The notes: generated by a model not told the origin, from the sequence alone. A stretch of 64,000 nt of DNA from Photobacterium jeanii (GCF_001650345.1 NZ_LVHF01000025.1:251026-315025); one strand, 5' to 3'; positions 30,257 to 42,097 are shown, counted from the first letter of the stretch. Numbers and translations: made by a program.

Positions 30257-31774
30257 TTATTGTGCCGCAGTGGCTGCGCTGGTCGTCTCGGTGGCAACCG
30301 CTCCGCTGACTACGTTAGCTTGTTTGGCGGGCGCTTGAATGGTTTGCAGGCCATCGACACTTGCCACGCTCTGCTCTTGTACTGGTTGGCTATGGGCTTG
30401 TTCATAACCAATGATGCTCTGATAGTAGCGACGAATGTTTTCCACATAGTTTAGTGCTTCGTCACCACGCGCGTAACCGTAGCGAGTTTGCTTGTAGTAT
30501 TTACGTTGGCGCAGTAGCGGTAAACGCTGTTTTACATCACTCCACGCATCAGGGTTACCGCCTTGCTTTTTGGTTAAGCGACGGGCATCCATCATATGAC
30601 CAAAGCCGACATTGTATGAGGCCAGGGCGAACCACACTTTCTCATGCTCTGCGATACTGTCTGGCACGCGGGCGATCATCTTGCTCAGGTAAGCACTACC
30701 GCCACGGATACTTTGCTCAGGATCGAGGCGGTTTTTCACTCCGACCGATTTTGCCGTCGGCAGTGTTAGCATCATCATACCGCGCACACCAGTAGGTGAT
30801 ACCGCACGCGGATTCCAGTGTGATTCTTGGTACGACAGCGCCGCCAATAAACGCCAGTCAAATTCGTTGGCATACTGTTTAAACAAGGCTTCCCAACGTG
30901 GTAGTTTTTTCTCAATCGCACGTAAGAAGGCACGGGTATCGACGTAGTCGAAAGAATCGACATGACCGAAGTATTTCTCTTCAAGGGCGACAAGTTCGCC
31001 ACTTTGCTGGATCTCACCAAAGAACTCGATCAACAAGGCATACAAGCTATCGTTGTTGGCTTCATTAACAAACCAAGCGATTGGCTCATCTTCGGTTAAC
31101 TCCATTGCAATCGCGATATCAGGGTGGATGCGCTGCAAAAGGGCGACATCAACAGAGTCTGCAACGGTGAAATCTAGCTCGCCAGTAGACACTAAACGCA
31201 GTAGCTCGTCGCTATCGGTATCGTCAGCGGTTTGCCATTCTAGTTCTGGATAAAGCTCTTTCAGTTGGCGTAGGCGTTTCTCGTGGCTAGAGCCTTTTAT
31301 CACCTCTAGACTACCTTTGTTCAGTGCAAGGTCGCTGGGCTTACGAGGGCGCCAGTTGCCTTTTTTGTACACCACAACTTGGCTAGCAAAGTAATACGCC
31401 GGGGCAGCTTTAAAATGGGCAATACGATCAGGAGTGATGGTTAAGCCTGCCGCGATCATATCGACATCGCCACGTTTGAGTGCTGGAAATAACCCTGAGA
31501 GGGTAAACATTGGTTGCATTTCCAGTTTCACACCCAGTTTTTTGGCAAAGCGCTGCGCTAACTCATAATCTAGCCCGGTAGGGCCATCGTTTCCTATGTA
31601 GTAAGAAAGCTGATTATTCAGCGTACCAACACGTAATACACCGCTTTCACGGATACGTTCTAAGTCGGTTTGGTTTTGGCTTTGCCATTTACAACCACTC
31701 AACCCTAGGCAAGTTAATAAGATCAGAACCCAAGTGTTGAGGCGATTAATGAATGAATGACTGTTCAAAAACAC
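30257..31774 (-). CDS. mltF: Membrane-bound lytic murein transglycosylase F
   Basis: A 505-residue outer-membrane lipoprotein that cleaves peptidoglycan with formation of 1,6-anhydromuramic acid. The signal peptide ends in LGLSGC. It is followed by a solute-binding-protein-like domain (about residues 45-270, beginning GVLRVGTLNNQLSYY) and a Slt-type lysozyme-like domain with catalytic E317 in SYQESHWNPRAVSPTGVRG. A Gln/Ala-rich tail ends the protein. The gene is divergent from purL, the normal arrangement in gammaproteobacteria. Confidence 0.95.
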   Translation of the reverse strand: MFLNSHSFINRLNTWVLILLTCLGLSGCKWQSQNQTDLERIRESGVLRVGTLNNQLSYYIGNDGPTGLDYELAQRFAKKLGVKLEMQPMFTLSGLFPALKRGDVDMIAAGLTITPDRIAHFKAAPAYYFASQVVVYKKGNWRPRKPSDLALNKGSLEVIKGSSHEKRLRQLKELYPELEWQTADDTDSDELLRLVSTGELDFTVADSVDVALLQRIHPDIAIAMELTEDEPIAWFVNEANNDSLYALLIEFFGEIQQSGELVALEEKYFGHVDSFDYVDTRAFLRAIEKKLPRWEALFKQYANEFDWRLLAALSYQESHWNPRAVSPTGVRGMMMLTLPTAKSVGVKNRLDPEQSIRGGSAYLSKMIARVPDSIAEHEKVWFALASYNVGFGHMMDARRLTKKQGGNPDAWSDVKQRLPLLRQRKYYKQTRYGYARGDEALNYVENIRRYYQSIIGYEQAHSQPVQEQSVASVDGLQTIQAPAKQANVVSGAVATETTSAATAAQ

Positions 31775-31976
31775 ATGCTCATCGTTATAGTTTGGTGTTC
31801 TTTATACCAAAGCTGGAATGATCCTCAAAGTAAGTGGCTAGCAAATACTTGATTTCATGTTTTGTACCGCTAGTGGTGTAGTTGCATATCGACGGTGGTG
31901 TTTTTGGTGCGTAATGGGTTAAAAGGGGAGGAAACAGGCTTTTTTTCACTGAAATTACGACTGATTGAAAAAAAAC

Positions 31977-31992
31977 ACGCAAACGGTTGCGT
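31977..31992 (+). promoter_or_regulatory. PurR operator upstream of purL
   Basis: ACGCAAACGGTTGCGT is a near-perfect palindromic PurR box, 30 bases before a TATACT -10-like element at 32022-32027. E. coli purL is a known PurR target, so this site probably represses purL when purines are plentiful. Confidence 0.8.
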
Positions 31993-32161
31993 CAGGTGTT
32001 ACGTCGCCAAACAATTTGCCTTATACTACGCCCGAACATGAGACCTACCCCTCGGTATTGAGTGGTGTTAAGGCTGAAAAAGGTGACATTGATGTAATAA
32101 AACAGAGTGTTTGTTAGATCAATTTCACCTTCATTCAACTGCTAATCGAGAGTCGTCACAC

Positions 32162-35100
32162 ATGGAAATTTTGCGTGGTTCACCCGCACTATCTGAGTTT
32201 CGCGTTAATAAGCTACTTGAGCGTTGTCGCGAATTAGGTCTGCCTGTGACTGGCATCTATGCCGAGTTCATGCACTTTGCTGATGTTTCAGCGCCTCTAA
32301 ATGCTGACGAGCAGAGCAAGCTAGCAAGTCTACTTACTTACGGTCCAACGATTGCCGAGCACGAACCAGTGGGCACTTTGTTACTGGTTACTCCGCGTCC
32401 CGGCACTATTTCGCCGTGGTCTTCTAAATCTACCGATATCGCCCACAACTGTGGTCTAAGCCAAGTGAAGCGCTTAGAGCGTGGTACTGCGTATTACATT
32501 GAATCATCTTCTGATCTAACCGCTGAGCAAATCACAGACGTGAAAGCGCTGATCCATGATCGCATGATGGAAGTGGTTTTCGCTGAAATGGACGCAGCGG
32601 CGGCACTCTTTACCGTGGCTGAGCCTGCGCCTGTGGCACAAGTTGATATCCTTGCTGGCGGTCGTGCTGCGCTTGAAGACGCAAACGTTTCACTTGGTTT
32701 GGCGTTAGCAGAAGACGAGATCGACTACCTAGTTGAGAACTTTACAAAACTGGGTCGTAACCCGAACGACATCGAGCTAATGATGTTCGCACAGGCGAAC
32801 TCTGAGCACTGTCGTCATAAAATCTTTAATGCAGACTGGACTATCGATGGCGTAGACCAAGAGAAGTCGCTGTTTAAGATGATCAAAAACACATTCGAGA
32901 CCACACCTGATCACGTGCTGTCTGCGTACAAAGATAACGCAGCGGTAATGACAGGCTCGAAAGTGGGTCGTTTCTTCCCGAACCCAGAAACGCGCCAATA
33001 CAACTACCACCAAGAAGATGCACACATCTTAATGAAGGTGGAAACCCACAACCACCCAACGGCTATCTCGCCATGGCCGGGCGCTTCAACGGGCTCTGGC
33101 GGCGAAATTCGTGATGAAGGCGCGACCGGTATCGGTGGTAAGCCAAAAGCAGGTTTGGTTGGTTTCACTACCTCTAACCTACGTATTCCAGGCTTTGAGC
33201 AGCCATGGGAAACGGACTTCGGTAAGCCAGGTCGCATCGTTAATGCACTGGATATTATGACTGAAGGCCCTCTTGGTGGCGCGGCATTCAACAACGAATT
33301 TGGTCGTCCAAACCTATTAGGTTACTTCCGTACTTACGAAGAAAAAGTGACTTCCCACGCAGGTGAAGAAGTACGTGGTTACCACAAGCCAATCATGATC
33401 GCTGGTGGTATGGGTAACATCCGTGACGAGCATGTTCAGAAGAAAGAGATCCCAGTGGGTGCGAAGCTTATCGTACTGGGTGGTCCTGCAATGAACATCG
33501 GTCTTGGTGGCGGTGCAGCGTCTTCGATGGCGTCTGGCCAATCGGCAGAAGATCTCGATTTTGCTTCTGTACAGCGTGAAAACCCAGAGATGGAACGTCG
33601 TTGTCAAGAAGTTATCGACCGTTGTTGGCAGCTAGGTGATGCAAACCCAATCGCATTTATCCACGATGTGGGCGCGGGTGGTATCTCTAACGCATTGCCA
33701 GAGCTAGTTGATGATGGCGAGCGTGGCGGTAAGTTCCAGTTACGTGATGTACCAAACGACGAACTCAGCATGAGCCCACTTGAGATCTGGTGTAACGAAT
33801 CTCAAGAGCGCTACGTTATGGCGGTGGCGCCAGAGAATATGGAAACCTTCGATGCGATCTGTAAGCGTGAGCGTGCACCTTATGCTGTAGTGGGTGAAGC
33901 AACGGAAGAGCGTCATCTAACGCTAGAAGATTCACACTTCGACAATACGCCAATTGATATGCCGATGGATATCCTGCTTGGTAAAACGCCGAAGATGCAC
34001 CGTGATGCGAAGACACTAAAAGTGGATAGCCCAGCCATTAATCGTGACGGCATCGAGATGAACGAAGCGGTTGACCGTGTTCTTCGTCTCCCAACGGTTG
34101 CAGAGAAAACGTTCCTTATCACTATCGGTGACCGCTCAGTAACCGGTCTTGTTGCGCGTGACCAAATGGTTGGTCCTTGGCAGGTACCGGTAGCGAACTG
34201 TGCGGTAACAGCGGCAAGTTACGATTCTTACCATGGTGAAGCAATGTCGATGGGGGAGCGTACGCCAGTTGCTCTTCTAGACTTTGGCGCTTCAGCGCGT
34301 CTAGCGGTAGGTGAGTCACTCACTAACATCGCAGGTTCTGATATTGGTGATATCAAGCGCATCAAGCTTTCTGCAAACTGGATGTCTCCAGCAGGTCATC
34401 CGGGTGAAGACGCAGGTCTTTACGAAGCGGTGAAAGCGGTAGGTGAAGAGCTATGTCCAGCGCTGGGTCTGACTATCCCAGTGGGTAAAGACTCAATGTC
34501 GATGAAGACCAAGTGGAACGAGAACGGTGAAGAGAAAGAAGTCACTTCTCCACTATCTCTTGTTATCACAGCGTTTGGCCGTGTTGAAGATGTACGTAAG
34601 ACGGTAACTCCTCAGCTTCGTACTGATCTTGGCGAGAGCTCTCTAGTTCTTGTTGACCTAGGTAACGGTAAGAACCGTCTAGGTGCAACGGCACTAGCAC
34701 AGGTTTACAAGCAACTGGGTGACAAGCCAGCTGACGTTGATAACGCAGAGCAGCTAAAAGGCTTCTTTGATGCAATGCAGACACTTGTTCGTGATGACAA
34801 GCTAGTGGCTTACCACGATAAGGGTGATGGCGGTTTATTGGTAACATTGGCAGAGATGGCATTTGCTGGTCACTGTGGTGTGAAAGTCGATATCGCGGCA
34901 TTAGGCGAAGATACGTTAGCGGCGCTATTTAACGAAGAGCTAGGTGCCGTGGTTCAAGTTAAGAACCAAGACCTAGACGCAGTTAATGCAGTACTGGCAG
35001 CGAACGGTCTAGCAGCATGTTCTCACGTCATCGGTTCTGTAGAAGCATCTGATGAGCTAGTGGTCACATCTGGTGAGCAGGTGGTTATCGAGCGTAACCG

Positions 35101-36070
35101 TACTGAACTACGTACTATCTGGGCTGAGACTACGCACAAGATGCAGTCATTACGTGACAACCCAGCGTGTGCAAACCAAGAGCACGAAGCGAAGAAAGAC
35201 AACTCTGACCCAGGTCTGAACGTTAAGTTAAGCTTCGACGTAAACGAAGATGTGGCAGCGCCATTCATCGCTGGCTCAATGGTTAACACAGGTGCTAAGC
35301 CTAAGATGGCTATCCTACGTGAGCAGGGTGTTAACTCACACGTAGAAATGGCAGCAGCGTTTGACCGTGCAGGCTTTGACGCAGTCGACGTTCACATGAG
35401 CGACATCCTAACGGGTCAAGCAGTACTAGAAGAATACAACGGTCTTGTGGCTTGTGGTGGCTTCTCTTACGGTGACGTACTCGGTGCGGGTGAAGGTTGG
35501 GCGAAGTCAGTGTTATTCAACGCACAGGCACGTGACCAATTTGAGAACTTCTTCAAGCGTGAAGATACCTTCTCGTTAGGTGTATGTAACGGTTGTCAGA
35601 TGCTGTCGAACCTACGTGACCTGATCCCAGGTGCTGACCTGTGGCCACGTTTCGTACGTAACGAATCTGAGCGTTTTGAAGCGCGCTTTAGCCTAGTAGA
35701 AGTACAGAAGTCTGACTCTGTATTCTTCAACGGCATGGAAGGTTCACGTATGCCAATCGCAGTCTCTCACGGTGAAGGCCGCGTCGAGGTTCGCAACAAT
35801 GAACACTTAAGCGCTATCGAGAATTCAGGCACAGTGGCACTACGTTACGTAGACAACCACGGTAACCCAACGCAGCAGTATCCGAACAACCCGAACGGTT
35901 CGCCAAACGCAATCACGGGTCTAACGACGACTGATGGCCGTGTCACTATCATGATGCCTCACCCAGAGCGTGTATTCCGTACCGTTGCTAACTCTTGGCA
36001 CCCAGATAGTTGGGGTGAGAACGGTGCTTGGATGCGTATGTTCCAAAATGCACGTAAAAACCTTGGCTAA
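32162..36070 (+). CDS. purL: Phosphoribosylformylglycinamidine synthase
   Basis: A 1302-residue large-type FGAM synthase, fourth step of purine synthesis, using FGAR, glutamine and ATP. In order: N-terminal PurS-like domain (to about residue 150), linker, two ATP-binding synthetase halves (with [28 protein letters not shown] and [11 protein letters not shown]), and a C-terminal class I glutaminase with the nucleophile in [10 protein letters not shown] and the late MPHPERVFR motif. The start is ATG 32162 ([19 protein letters not shown]), as in orthologues; the in-frame TTG at 32111 is not needed. Divergent from mltF, with a PurR box upstream and a terminator after. Confidence 0.98.
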   Translation: MEILRGSPALSEFRVNKLLERCRELGLPVTGIYAEFMHFADVSAPLNADEQSKLASLLTYGPTIAEHEPVGTLLLVTPRPGTISPWSSKSTDIAHNCGLSQVKRLERGTAYYIESSSDLTAEQITDVKALIHDRMMEVVFAEMDAAAALFTVAEPAPVAQVDILAGGRAALEDANVSLGLALAEDEIDYLVENFTKLGRNPNDIELMMFAQANSEHCRHKIFNADWTIDGVDQEKSLFKMIKNTFETTPDHVLSAYKDNAAVMTGSKVGRFFPNPETRQYNYHQEDAHILMKVETHNHPTAISPWPGASTGSGGEIRDEGATGIGGKPKAGLVGFTTSNLRIPGFEQPWETDFGKPGRIVNALDIMTEGPLGGAAFNNEFGRPNLLGYFRTYEEKVTSHAGEEVRGYHKPIMIAGGMGNIRDEHVQKKEIPVGAKLIVLGGPAMNIGLGGGAASSMASGQSAEDLDFASVQRENPEMERRCQEVIDRCWQLGDANPIAFIHDVGAGGISNALPELVDDGERGGKFQLRDVPNDELSMSPLEIWCNESQERYVMAVAPENMETFDAICKRERAPYAVVGEATEERHLTLEDSHFDNTPIDMPMDILLGKTPKMHRDAKTLKVDSPAINRDGIEMNEAVDRVLRLPTVAEKTFLITIGDRSVTGLVARDQMVGPWQVPVANCAVTAASYDSYHGEAMSMGERTPVALLDFGASARLAVGESLTNIAGSDIGDIKRIKLSANWMSPAGHPGEDAGLYEAVKAVGEELCPALGLTIPVGKDSMSMKTKWNENGEEKEVTSPLSLVITAFGRVEDVRKTVTPQLRTDLGESSLVLVDLGNGKNRLGATALAQVYKQLGDKPADVDNAEQLKGFFDAMQTLVRDDKLVAYHDKGDGGLLVTLAEMAFAGHCGVKVDIAALGEDTLAALFNEELGAVVQVKNQDLDAVNAVLAANGLAACSHVIGSVEASDELVVTSGEQVVIERNRTELRTIWAETTHKMQSLRDNPACANQEHEAKKDNSDPGLNVKLSFDVNEDVAAPFIAGSMVNTGAKPKMAILREQGVNSHVEMAAAFDRAGFDAVDVHMSDILTGQAVLEEYNGLVACGGFSYGDVLGAGEGWAKSVLFNAQARDQFENFFKREDTFSLGVCNGCQMLSNLRDLIPGADLWPRFVRNESERFEARFSLVEVQKSDSVFFNGMEGSRMPIAVSHGEGRVEVRNNEHLSAIENSGTVALRYVDNHGNPTQQYPNNPNGSPNAITGLTTTDGRVTIMMPHPERVFRTVANSWHPDSWGENGAWMRMFQNARKNLG

Positions 36071-36080
36071 TTGTCCATAC

Positions 36081-36152
36081 AGTTAATCATGTCGTGATTA
36101 ACTGAGCTAAAAACCGACATCGCGCTGACTTATTGCACGATGTCGGTTTTTT
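36081..36152 (+). terminator. Two hairpins after purL, the second an intrinsic terminator
   Basis: A perfect 9-bp repeat (36081-36089 with 36095-36103) is followed by a 12-bp stem (36111-36122 with 36138-36149) and a T-run. The second is the terminator. Confidence 0.85.
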
Positions 36153-36506
36153 TATGTTTGTTTGTCTTTTTATTCATCAAATTAATAATCACCTCCGACC
36201 TCTCCGCTAGGCTCAATCTGTATAATCGCGCCCCTTTCGTTAGAAGCACATTTGTATAACTATTCAGTCATTGCCATATCAATACTAATTCGTGCTGAAT
36301 GAGTATTCGAAGGGCGAATTTGACGCTCCATTTTTCTGCGTTGACGTGATCCACTGTAGCTCACCTCGCCATCTGTGCTTCTTCCTTTTCTTTAGTCTCA
36401 CCATCGAATTGACATGATCTCGGTGCCAAGTTGCTCCGGATTGTTATTGACGTGTTTTGGTGTGAGATCTGTATCGATTTATGCGTATAAAAAATATTGG
36501 TGTCTA
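36153..36506. other. Spacer before the lipase gene
   Basis: No independent gene seen. An open frame continuous with the lipase extends back to ATG 36414, but that would give an unusually long 64-residue leader before the lipobox cysteine and has no ribosome site. Promoter elements are not clear. Confidence 0.4.
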
Positions 36507-39500
36507 GTGTTTGGTAATTCATTTCAATCTATAAACCGACCTCACCGCCTTTCTTGGAAAGGCAGTTTAGTGATTTTGACCTTGAGTGCGTCTGTAACAG
36601 GCTGTTTTGATGACTCATCTTCTGATTCTTCTGAGGCGGGGTCTTATCATGCAGGTATGCGACCACATGTTGTGTTCGCACCGCAGAGTCAACAAATGGA
36701 TTTGGTGAATGACTTACGTTTTGGCTCTCGCTTTGCTGCTGGGGTAAATGTCCACACGGCAGATGACGGTGTTGTTAGTATTAATGGCAAGCGTGGACTG
36801 ACGTTGGCGGATAGCGAGGGCTTTTCGACCACTGCGCAGTTTGATGTTGCATTTAGTCAGCCGTTAGATCCCGCTAGCGTATCTTTTACAGGCCCTAACC
36901 AAAATGTGTTTGTGCTACCACTGCAATCTAACGGCGATGATCCTGTGTCGTTGGCAAGCTTTCAAGGCAATGGCAGTAAGTTGGTTGATCGCAGCAAATT
37001 AGCGCAGCAACAATTTCGCGCCAATGTTGTGGTGCTTGATGGTGAGGCTAGCGTGCTGCGTATTAGTCCGTTGGCACCACTCGCACCACAAACTAAATAT
37101 TTGGTGATTTTGACGAATACCCTGCGTGACACCCAAGGTCAGGTGATCGTACCAGCCGATGAGTATCACCTATATCGCCAAACGGATGCTCTGACCGCCA
37201 ATTTACCGCTAGGCGGTGTGGTGTCTCGTTGGCATAACATGGCAAGCGATGCATTGGTTGCGATTGCGGGGGGCTTTGCTGAAAAAGGACAAACCAGTTA
37301 TTTGTCGCAAGATCGCCAAGCAGCAAGCCAGCAAATTGCTCATGCGTTTACTTTTACCACCACCATGGGCACTGCGGCATTAGAAGCGTTAGCCAGTCCT
37401 AAAGCAGCGCTAATTAATCAAGGTCTTACGCCACAACAAGCCGATGACATCCTTGCGTCGGTAGCGCATGGCAACGCGATGCCACAGCCTCGTGAAGTGG
37501 GCATTATTCGTCGTGATCTCTCGATTGGTGACATGCTAGACCCGTTTTTACAAAAACTGGGGGTGGTATTTAACTCTTTAGATAGCCGCGCATTGGCACA
37601 GCAATTTGATATGTCAGTGGCGCAGATCGATCAGCTAAAAGCGCAATACCAAGACTTTAAGCTCGACGGTCAGTTGTTGGATGATTTGCTATCAGACGGC
37701 GTACAAGGTTTTTCGTTTGCCTCTTTTGGCTATCCGAAAGTGAAATTTGTGCAGGGTCATATTACCTTGCCGTATTACTTAGCAGCGCCAGAGCTGGATG
37801 AAAATCGTCATATCAAGGCGAGCGCGTTGGCGGAGTTTGGCAATGATGAATGGCAATATTCAGCGCAAAACCTTGCCGCAACAAGCACCAATGCTAAAAC
37901 CGCGTTTCCATACCCAGAGCAACAAGCGCAATACAAAGTGCCATTTTTGGTGACGCTACCACAAGGGGAAAAGCCTGACGGTGGTTGGCCTGTGGTGATT
38001 TTCCAGCACGGGATTTTGGGTGATCGCAGTAATAGTTTCCCAGCAGGTATGGCATTGGCTTCGCTGTGTGACAAAGAACGTCCAGACAACGACTGTTTTG
38101 CGACTATTGCGATTGACTTGCCGCTGCACGGTATTTCGCCACAGCTACTTGTTGGTAGCGCCGCGTTACCATCGCCGTTTGTTGGTTTCGGGATGGACTC
38201 ACTACGTGTTGAGACAAAAACAGCGTTAGCTGCACTCGACAGTAAGCCAAGTCTGACTGACAGTGAAGCTCAACAGCACGCCAAACTGACGGCGCAGCTC
38301 AATGAAATGGAAGGGATCGTCGAGCGTCACTTTAGCGCAACCCGCTCACCGACAGGTGAGATACAGCCAATGAGTTGGGATTTAGCGACTCTAAATGGTA
38401 GCTCGGGCTCAACGTTTATGAATTTCAGCAATGTATTGAGCCAGCGCGATCGTATGCGCCAAGCTATTTCTGATTTGTTGAACTTAAACGCCAGCCTTAA
38501 AAACATCGACCTTGATGATGATGGCGTGAGCGACTTTGACATTAGCCGTGTTTATTTTGTTGGTCACTCGCTGGGTGGTGTATTGGGGATGCCATTCGTC
38601 GCGGTCAATAACGATCCTCTTGTTCATCAATACAACCCGAATTTGCCGAAGATCCAAGCGGCAGCGTTGTTAACCACAGGTGGTGGTGTGCCTAAGCTTT
38701 TGGAACACTCACCAAGCTTTAGACCAGAAATTCTGGGCGCGTTGAAGCATTTAGATACGCATCAGCCGTTAACTGTGGGTTCAAAGGCATTCGAGCATTA
38801 CTTCTATACCTTACAGAGTGTGATTGATGGTGTTGATCCACTTAACTTTGCTGCTAAATTAAAAGCCAGCGATACCGGTCTTTACATGGCAGAAGTAGTG
38901 GGTGGCGCGCCAGTGTTAGATGCTAACGGCTATCAGCAATACAGCGCAGATGGTCAAGCGATGACAACACTGCCTGATCAAACCATTCCCAACAGTGCAG
39001 ACGGTCTACCTACCGCGCCATTCAAAGGCAGTATTGCCGCGCCACTAGCTGGCACCGAGCCAATGGTGAAGTTGATGGGGCTAAAATCGTTGCAATACGA
39101 TTTAGATGATGCCGCGGCTGGGGCGGTGAACCGTGGTTTTACTGTCAATGCTGAACAGGGATACCCGTTAAAAGTGGTTGCACGCTTTAATCGTGGTACT
39201 CACGTATCACCAGTTATGGCATTGGAAAATATCCAACGCATGATGGTGGATAACCAAAAGCTGGTGGCTGCGTTTAAATCGGGCGAGATGGGGAAAGATC
39301 ACTTATCGCTGATCTACTTGGCTGCGGATTCATTGAAACGCTCGGGTGGTTTGTTCCTTGAAATGACAGGGCAGGTGAGTGATTTCTTCACGCATAACGG
39401 CACCCAAGTGTCGGTGAAAGACGCGAACTTTTTAAGCCATAACGACTCGCACCAAAATACAGTGCCACTACCGGCCTTAACGCTGGTTAGTAAGCAGCCG

Positions 39501-40712
39501 CAACAGTGTGAAGCGGAAAGTGTTTGTATTATTGATAACGGTAATGCGGCATTTGAAACTCAAGGTGTTTGGTCGACCAAGAGCGATCGTCCTAGCGATA
39601 GTCAAGGCACAACGTATGCCTACGCGGCCGGGAGTGGTGATAACTACTTTGCGCATGCAGCGTGGTGGTTCCGTGTGAATAAACCGGGAACTTACCGTGT
39701 GTCGATGCGTACTCCGTCTAACTTTGCCCAAGGCTCGATGTTCTTTGCTCATGGTGCAACCACAGGCGCAAGATACAACGTGTTTGCCGCTTCCGGTGAA
39801 TCGAGCGATCGCATGTTTAACTTGGTTGACGGTGTGAGTAACGCAGCCCCCTTTGATTACCCAATGGCAGCTAATGGTGAATACATGACACTGGGTGAGT
39901 TTGTGTTCGATAAGCACCATGATTACAAGGTGACAGTCCACAACCGCAGTGTTGAGATCATTACTGGTCCTCTGATTGCTGATGCGATTAAGGTTGAATT
40001 CGTATCGAGCAATACCAATATGTCGGCGGCGGCGCAGTTAACCACGGTAGTCGAACAAGTTGAAGCGCTATTAGCTTCAGCGCAAGTGGGTAACCAACCG
40101 GGTCAGTACCCGCAAGCGAAGATTGATCAGCTCAAGGCTGCTTTGGCGTCAATCAATCACGTTTCTATTGACCCAACTCTTGCGTCGTCAGATATGTTGC
40201 TACTAAAAGCGCAGCTAGACAAAGCCGTGAGCGAACTTGAAAAGAGCCAAGTGCCGCAACCCGTTGTCGTCACCACAGATCCTAAAGGGACTGTGATGGA
40301 CAATAGCGATCGTAACTTTAAAGTGTCAGTCGCGGGCACGATTAAAGTGGAAGGTAATGGTCAGTATGGTCGCGATTACTATTATTCGACCGATGCGAAC
40401 GCGGTAGCGGAATGGACATTTGAAGTTGCTGAAAGTGGAAACTACCAAATTACTTTCAACAGCCCTGGTGGGTTTGGTAGCAGTCACGGTTATGGTTCAG
40501 ATAAGACCATGTATCGTGTACTACGTGGTGAAAGTGAGCTAGCTAGTCAAAACGTTGATCTTTACAACAAAGCTTTTGATTTTGCGCCATTGGTAGAGAG
40601 CTTATATTTAGAGCAAGGCACTCAGTATAAAGTGAGAATTTCAGGGGCTTACAGTTCGTGGAGTGATTACGGCATTGTGGCTGATGCGATTCAAGTAACT
40701 CACAAACCATAA
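36507..40712 (+). CDS. Pla-1/cef-family extracellular lipase lipoprotein (VolA-like) with C-terminal binding modules
   Basis: A probable surface lipoprotein of 1401 residues (1432 from ATG 36414). The signal peptide ends in SVTGC, so the chain would be lipidated. The N-terminal bacterial lipase domain (LVNDLRFG, PLAPQTKYLVILTN) is followed by an alpha/beta hydrolase core with FQHGILGD and the nucleophile motif VGHSLGG. A DxDxDG calcium-type loop (DLDDDGVSDFD) lies just before it. VolA of Vibrio cholerae is a lysophospholipase of this family, but members are usually near 800 residues. The extra tail contains two golvesin-type beta domains (about residues 1031-1200 and 1284-1432 in long-form numbering) around a FIVAR-like helical module (about 1201-1282), probably for binding glycans or other surfaces (inference). 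The GTG start is chosen for a normal signal-peptide length but has only a weak ribosome site. Confidence 0.82.
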   Translation: MFGNSFQSINRPHRLSWKGSLVILTLSASVTGCFDDSSSDSSEAGSYHAGMRPHVVFAPQSQQMDLVNDLRFGSRFAAGVNVHTADDGVVSINGKRGLTLADSEGFSTTAQFDVAFSQPLDPASVSFTGPNQNVFVLPLQSNGDDPVSLASFQGNGSKLVDRSKLAQQQFRANVVVLDGEASVLRISPLAPLAPQTKYLVILTNTLRDTQGQVIVPADEYHLYRQTDALTANLPLGGVVSRWHNMASDALVAIAGGFAEKGQTSYLSQDRQAASQQIAHAFTFTTTMGTAALEALASPKAALINQGLTPQQADDILASVAHGNAMPQPREVGIIRRDLSIGDMLDPFLQKLGVVFNSLDSRALAQQFDMSVAQIDQLKAQYQDFKLDGQLLDDLLSDGVQGFSFASFGYPKVKFVQGHITLPYYLAAPELDENRHIKASALAEFGNDEWQYSAQNLAATSTNAKTAFPYPEQQAQYKVPFLVTLPQGEKPDGGWPVVIFQHGILGDRSNSFPAGMALASLCDKERPDNDCFATIAIDLPLHGISPQLLVGSAALPSPFVGFGMDSLRVETKTALAALDSKPSLTDSEAQQHAKLTAQLNEMEGIVERHFSATRSPTGEIQPMSWDLATLNGSSGSTFMNFSNVLSQRDRMRQAISDLLNLNASLKNIDLDDDGVSDFDISRVYFVGHSLGGVLGMPFVAVNNDPLVHQYNPNLPKIQAAALLTTGGGVPKLLEHSPSFRPEILGALKHLDTHQPLTVGSKAFEHYFYTLQSVIDGVDPLNFAAKLKASDTGLYMAEVVGGAPVLDANGYQQYSADGQAMTTLPDQTIPNSADGLPTAPFKGSIAAPLAGTEPMVKLMGLKSLQYDLDDAAAGAVNRGFTVNAEQGYPLKVVARFNRGTHVSPVMALENIQRMMVDNQKLVAAFKSGEMGKDHLSLIYLAADSLKRSGGLFLEMTGQVSDFFTHNGTQVSVKDANFLSHNDSHQNTVPLPALTLVSKQPQQCEAESVCIIDNGNAAFETQGVWSTKSDRPSDSQGTTYAYAAGSGDNYFAHAAWWFRVNKPGTYRVSMRTPSNFAQGSMFFAHGATTGARYNVFAASGESSDRMFNLVDGVSNAAPFDYPMAANGEYMTLGEFVFDKHHDYKVTVHNRSVEIITGPLIADAIKVEFVSSNTNMSAAAQLTTVVEQVEALLASAQVGNQPGQYPQAKIDQLKAALASINHVSIDPTLASSDMLLLKAQLDKAVSELEKSQVPQPVVVTTDPKGTVMDNSDRNFKVSVAGTIKVEGNGQYGRDYYYSTDANAVAEWTFEVAESGNYQITFNSPGGFGSSHGYGSDKTMYRVLRGESELASQNVDLYNKAFDFAPLVESLYLEQGTQYKVRISGAYSSWSDYGIVADAIQVTHKP

Positions 40713-40746
40713 GAAAAATATGAGATCAAACTCATACTTATTGTGA

Positions 40747-40774
40747 CAAAACCGTCCTTATGGGCGGTTTTTTG
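40747..40774 (+). terminator. Intrinsic terminator after the lipase gene
   Basis: A stem of the form AAAACCGTCC/GGGCGGTTTT with a four-base loop and a T-run. Confidence 0.85.
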
Positions 40775-41008
40775 TTCTAAAACAAAAGAAATGCGTATGA
40801 GTTATCAGAAAAGTTGAGGCGTTGCTCAAATTGCTGAGTTTGGTGTTGAGTCATTAGCAAGTTAGCACTAAAATGCGCCACTTCAATTCAACTATTTTTT
40901 AACGCATACCCAATTTTGATATTACAGGGAAGAGCGTTACCAACACGGCTTGGTATCTAGCTCAAGTAATTGACGTGGTATGTGCTTGTACGATCAAGGA
41001 AGATAACC

Positions 41009-41410
41009 TTGCCACATTCGGTTCAACATCAGAGTTCGACGCTGGCGCAGCGCGTGCTTGGCGTGATCGTTACCCTATGCTTGTTGCGAAATTTTGATGC
41101 CTTTTCAATCGCATTCAGTTACACCCAGTTAGGGATCATTCCTATGGTGATCAGTGGTCTCGTATTGCTATCAGGAATTTTATCTGCGATTGGCTTGCTC
41201 AAAGGCCGTCATTGGGGGTTTCTGCCACTCTACTTTTTTATTCCTGCCGCCACCATGTTCTTTAACTTTTCTATGGTGCCCTTCGTACCCTTGATTTTCC
41301 CTGAAGCTCTGCGAGCTTACGTTGTGCTTGGGGTCAATATCAGCATCTTACTGTACGCAGTGTTTGCCTTACTCAATAAAATGGATAGACCCATAGGGCT
41401 TAATTCTTAG
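41009..41410 (+). CDS. Small integral membrane protein, unknown function
   Basis: About 133 residues with four predicted transmembrane helices (around RVLGVIVTLCLL, IIPMVISGLVLLSGILSAIGLL, WGFLPLYFFIPAATMFFNF and YVVLGVNISILLYAVFALL). I do not recognise the family. TTG 41009 is the likeliest start because AAGGA lies nine bases upstream; a longer form from TTG 40970 lacks one. The gene stands alone between the lipase terminator and glnB. No functional clue beyond membrane location. Confidence 0.65.
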   Translation: MPHSVQHQSSTLAQRVLGVIVTLCLLRNFDAFSIAFSYTQLGIIPMVISGLVLLSGILSAIGLLKGRHWGFLPLYFFIPAATMFFNFSMVPFVPLIFPEALRAYVVLGVNISILLYAVFALLNKMDRPIGLNS

Positions 41411-41565
41411 CGTCACACAGTTAAGAACTGACAGCCAAGTGGTTGTTTGTTATCAGCTCCACAATGGTGAAAACAAGCGGCAAAGCCATTGAGCTAAGCT
41501 AAGAGTTTCTGCGATAATCCCAAGCTAACCCTAAGACTTCAGTAGTTTTGCGAGTTATTACCTAA

Positions 41566-41952
<387 letters not shown>

Positions 41953-41985
41953 TTAGTTTTAACAAACTGTTAGATAGCTGAAGAG

Positions 41986-42015
41986 CCCATAGCAAAGTGT
42001 CTATGGGTTTTTTTT
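41986..42015 (+). terminator. Intrinsic terminator after glnB
   Basis: A 7-bp stem (41986-41992 with 42001-42007) is followed by a run of eight or more T residues. Confidence 0.88.
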
Positions 42016-42097
42016 GTCTTTTAAACGTGTGAGGATTGCTATTGATGTGTATAATTCGCCGTTGAACCAAATGTCGTTTAACTAGGCTAGATAAGTT

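Noticed and set aside
39477..39941. A 154-codon open frame on the minus strand inside the lipase
   Set aside because: It mirrors the golvesin-like domain coding region and shows no family resemblance.
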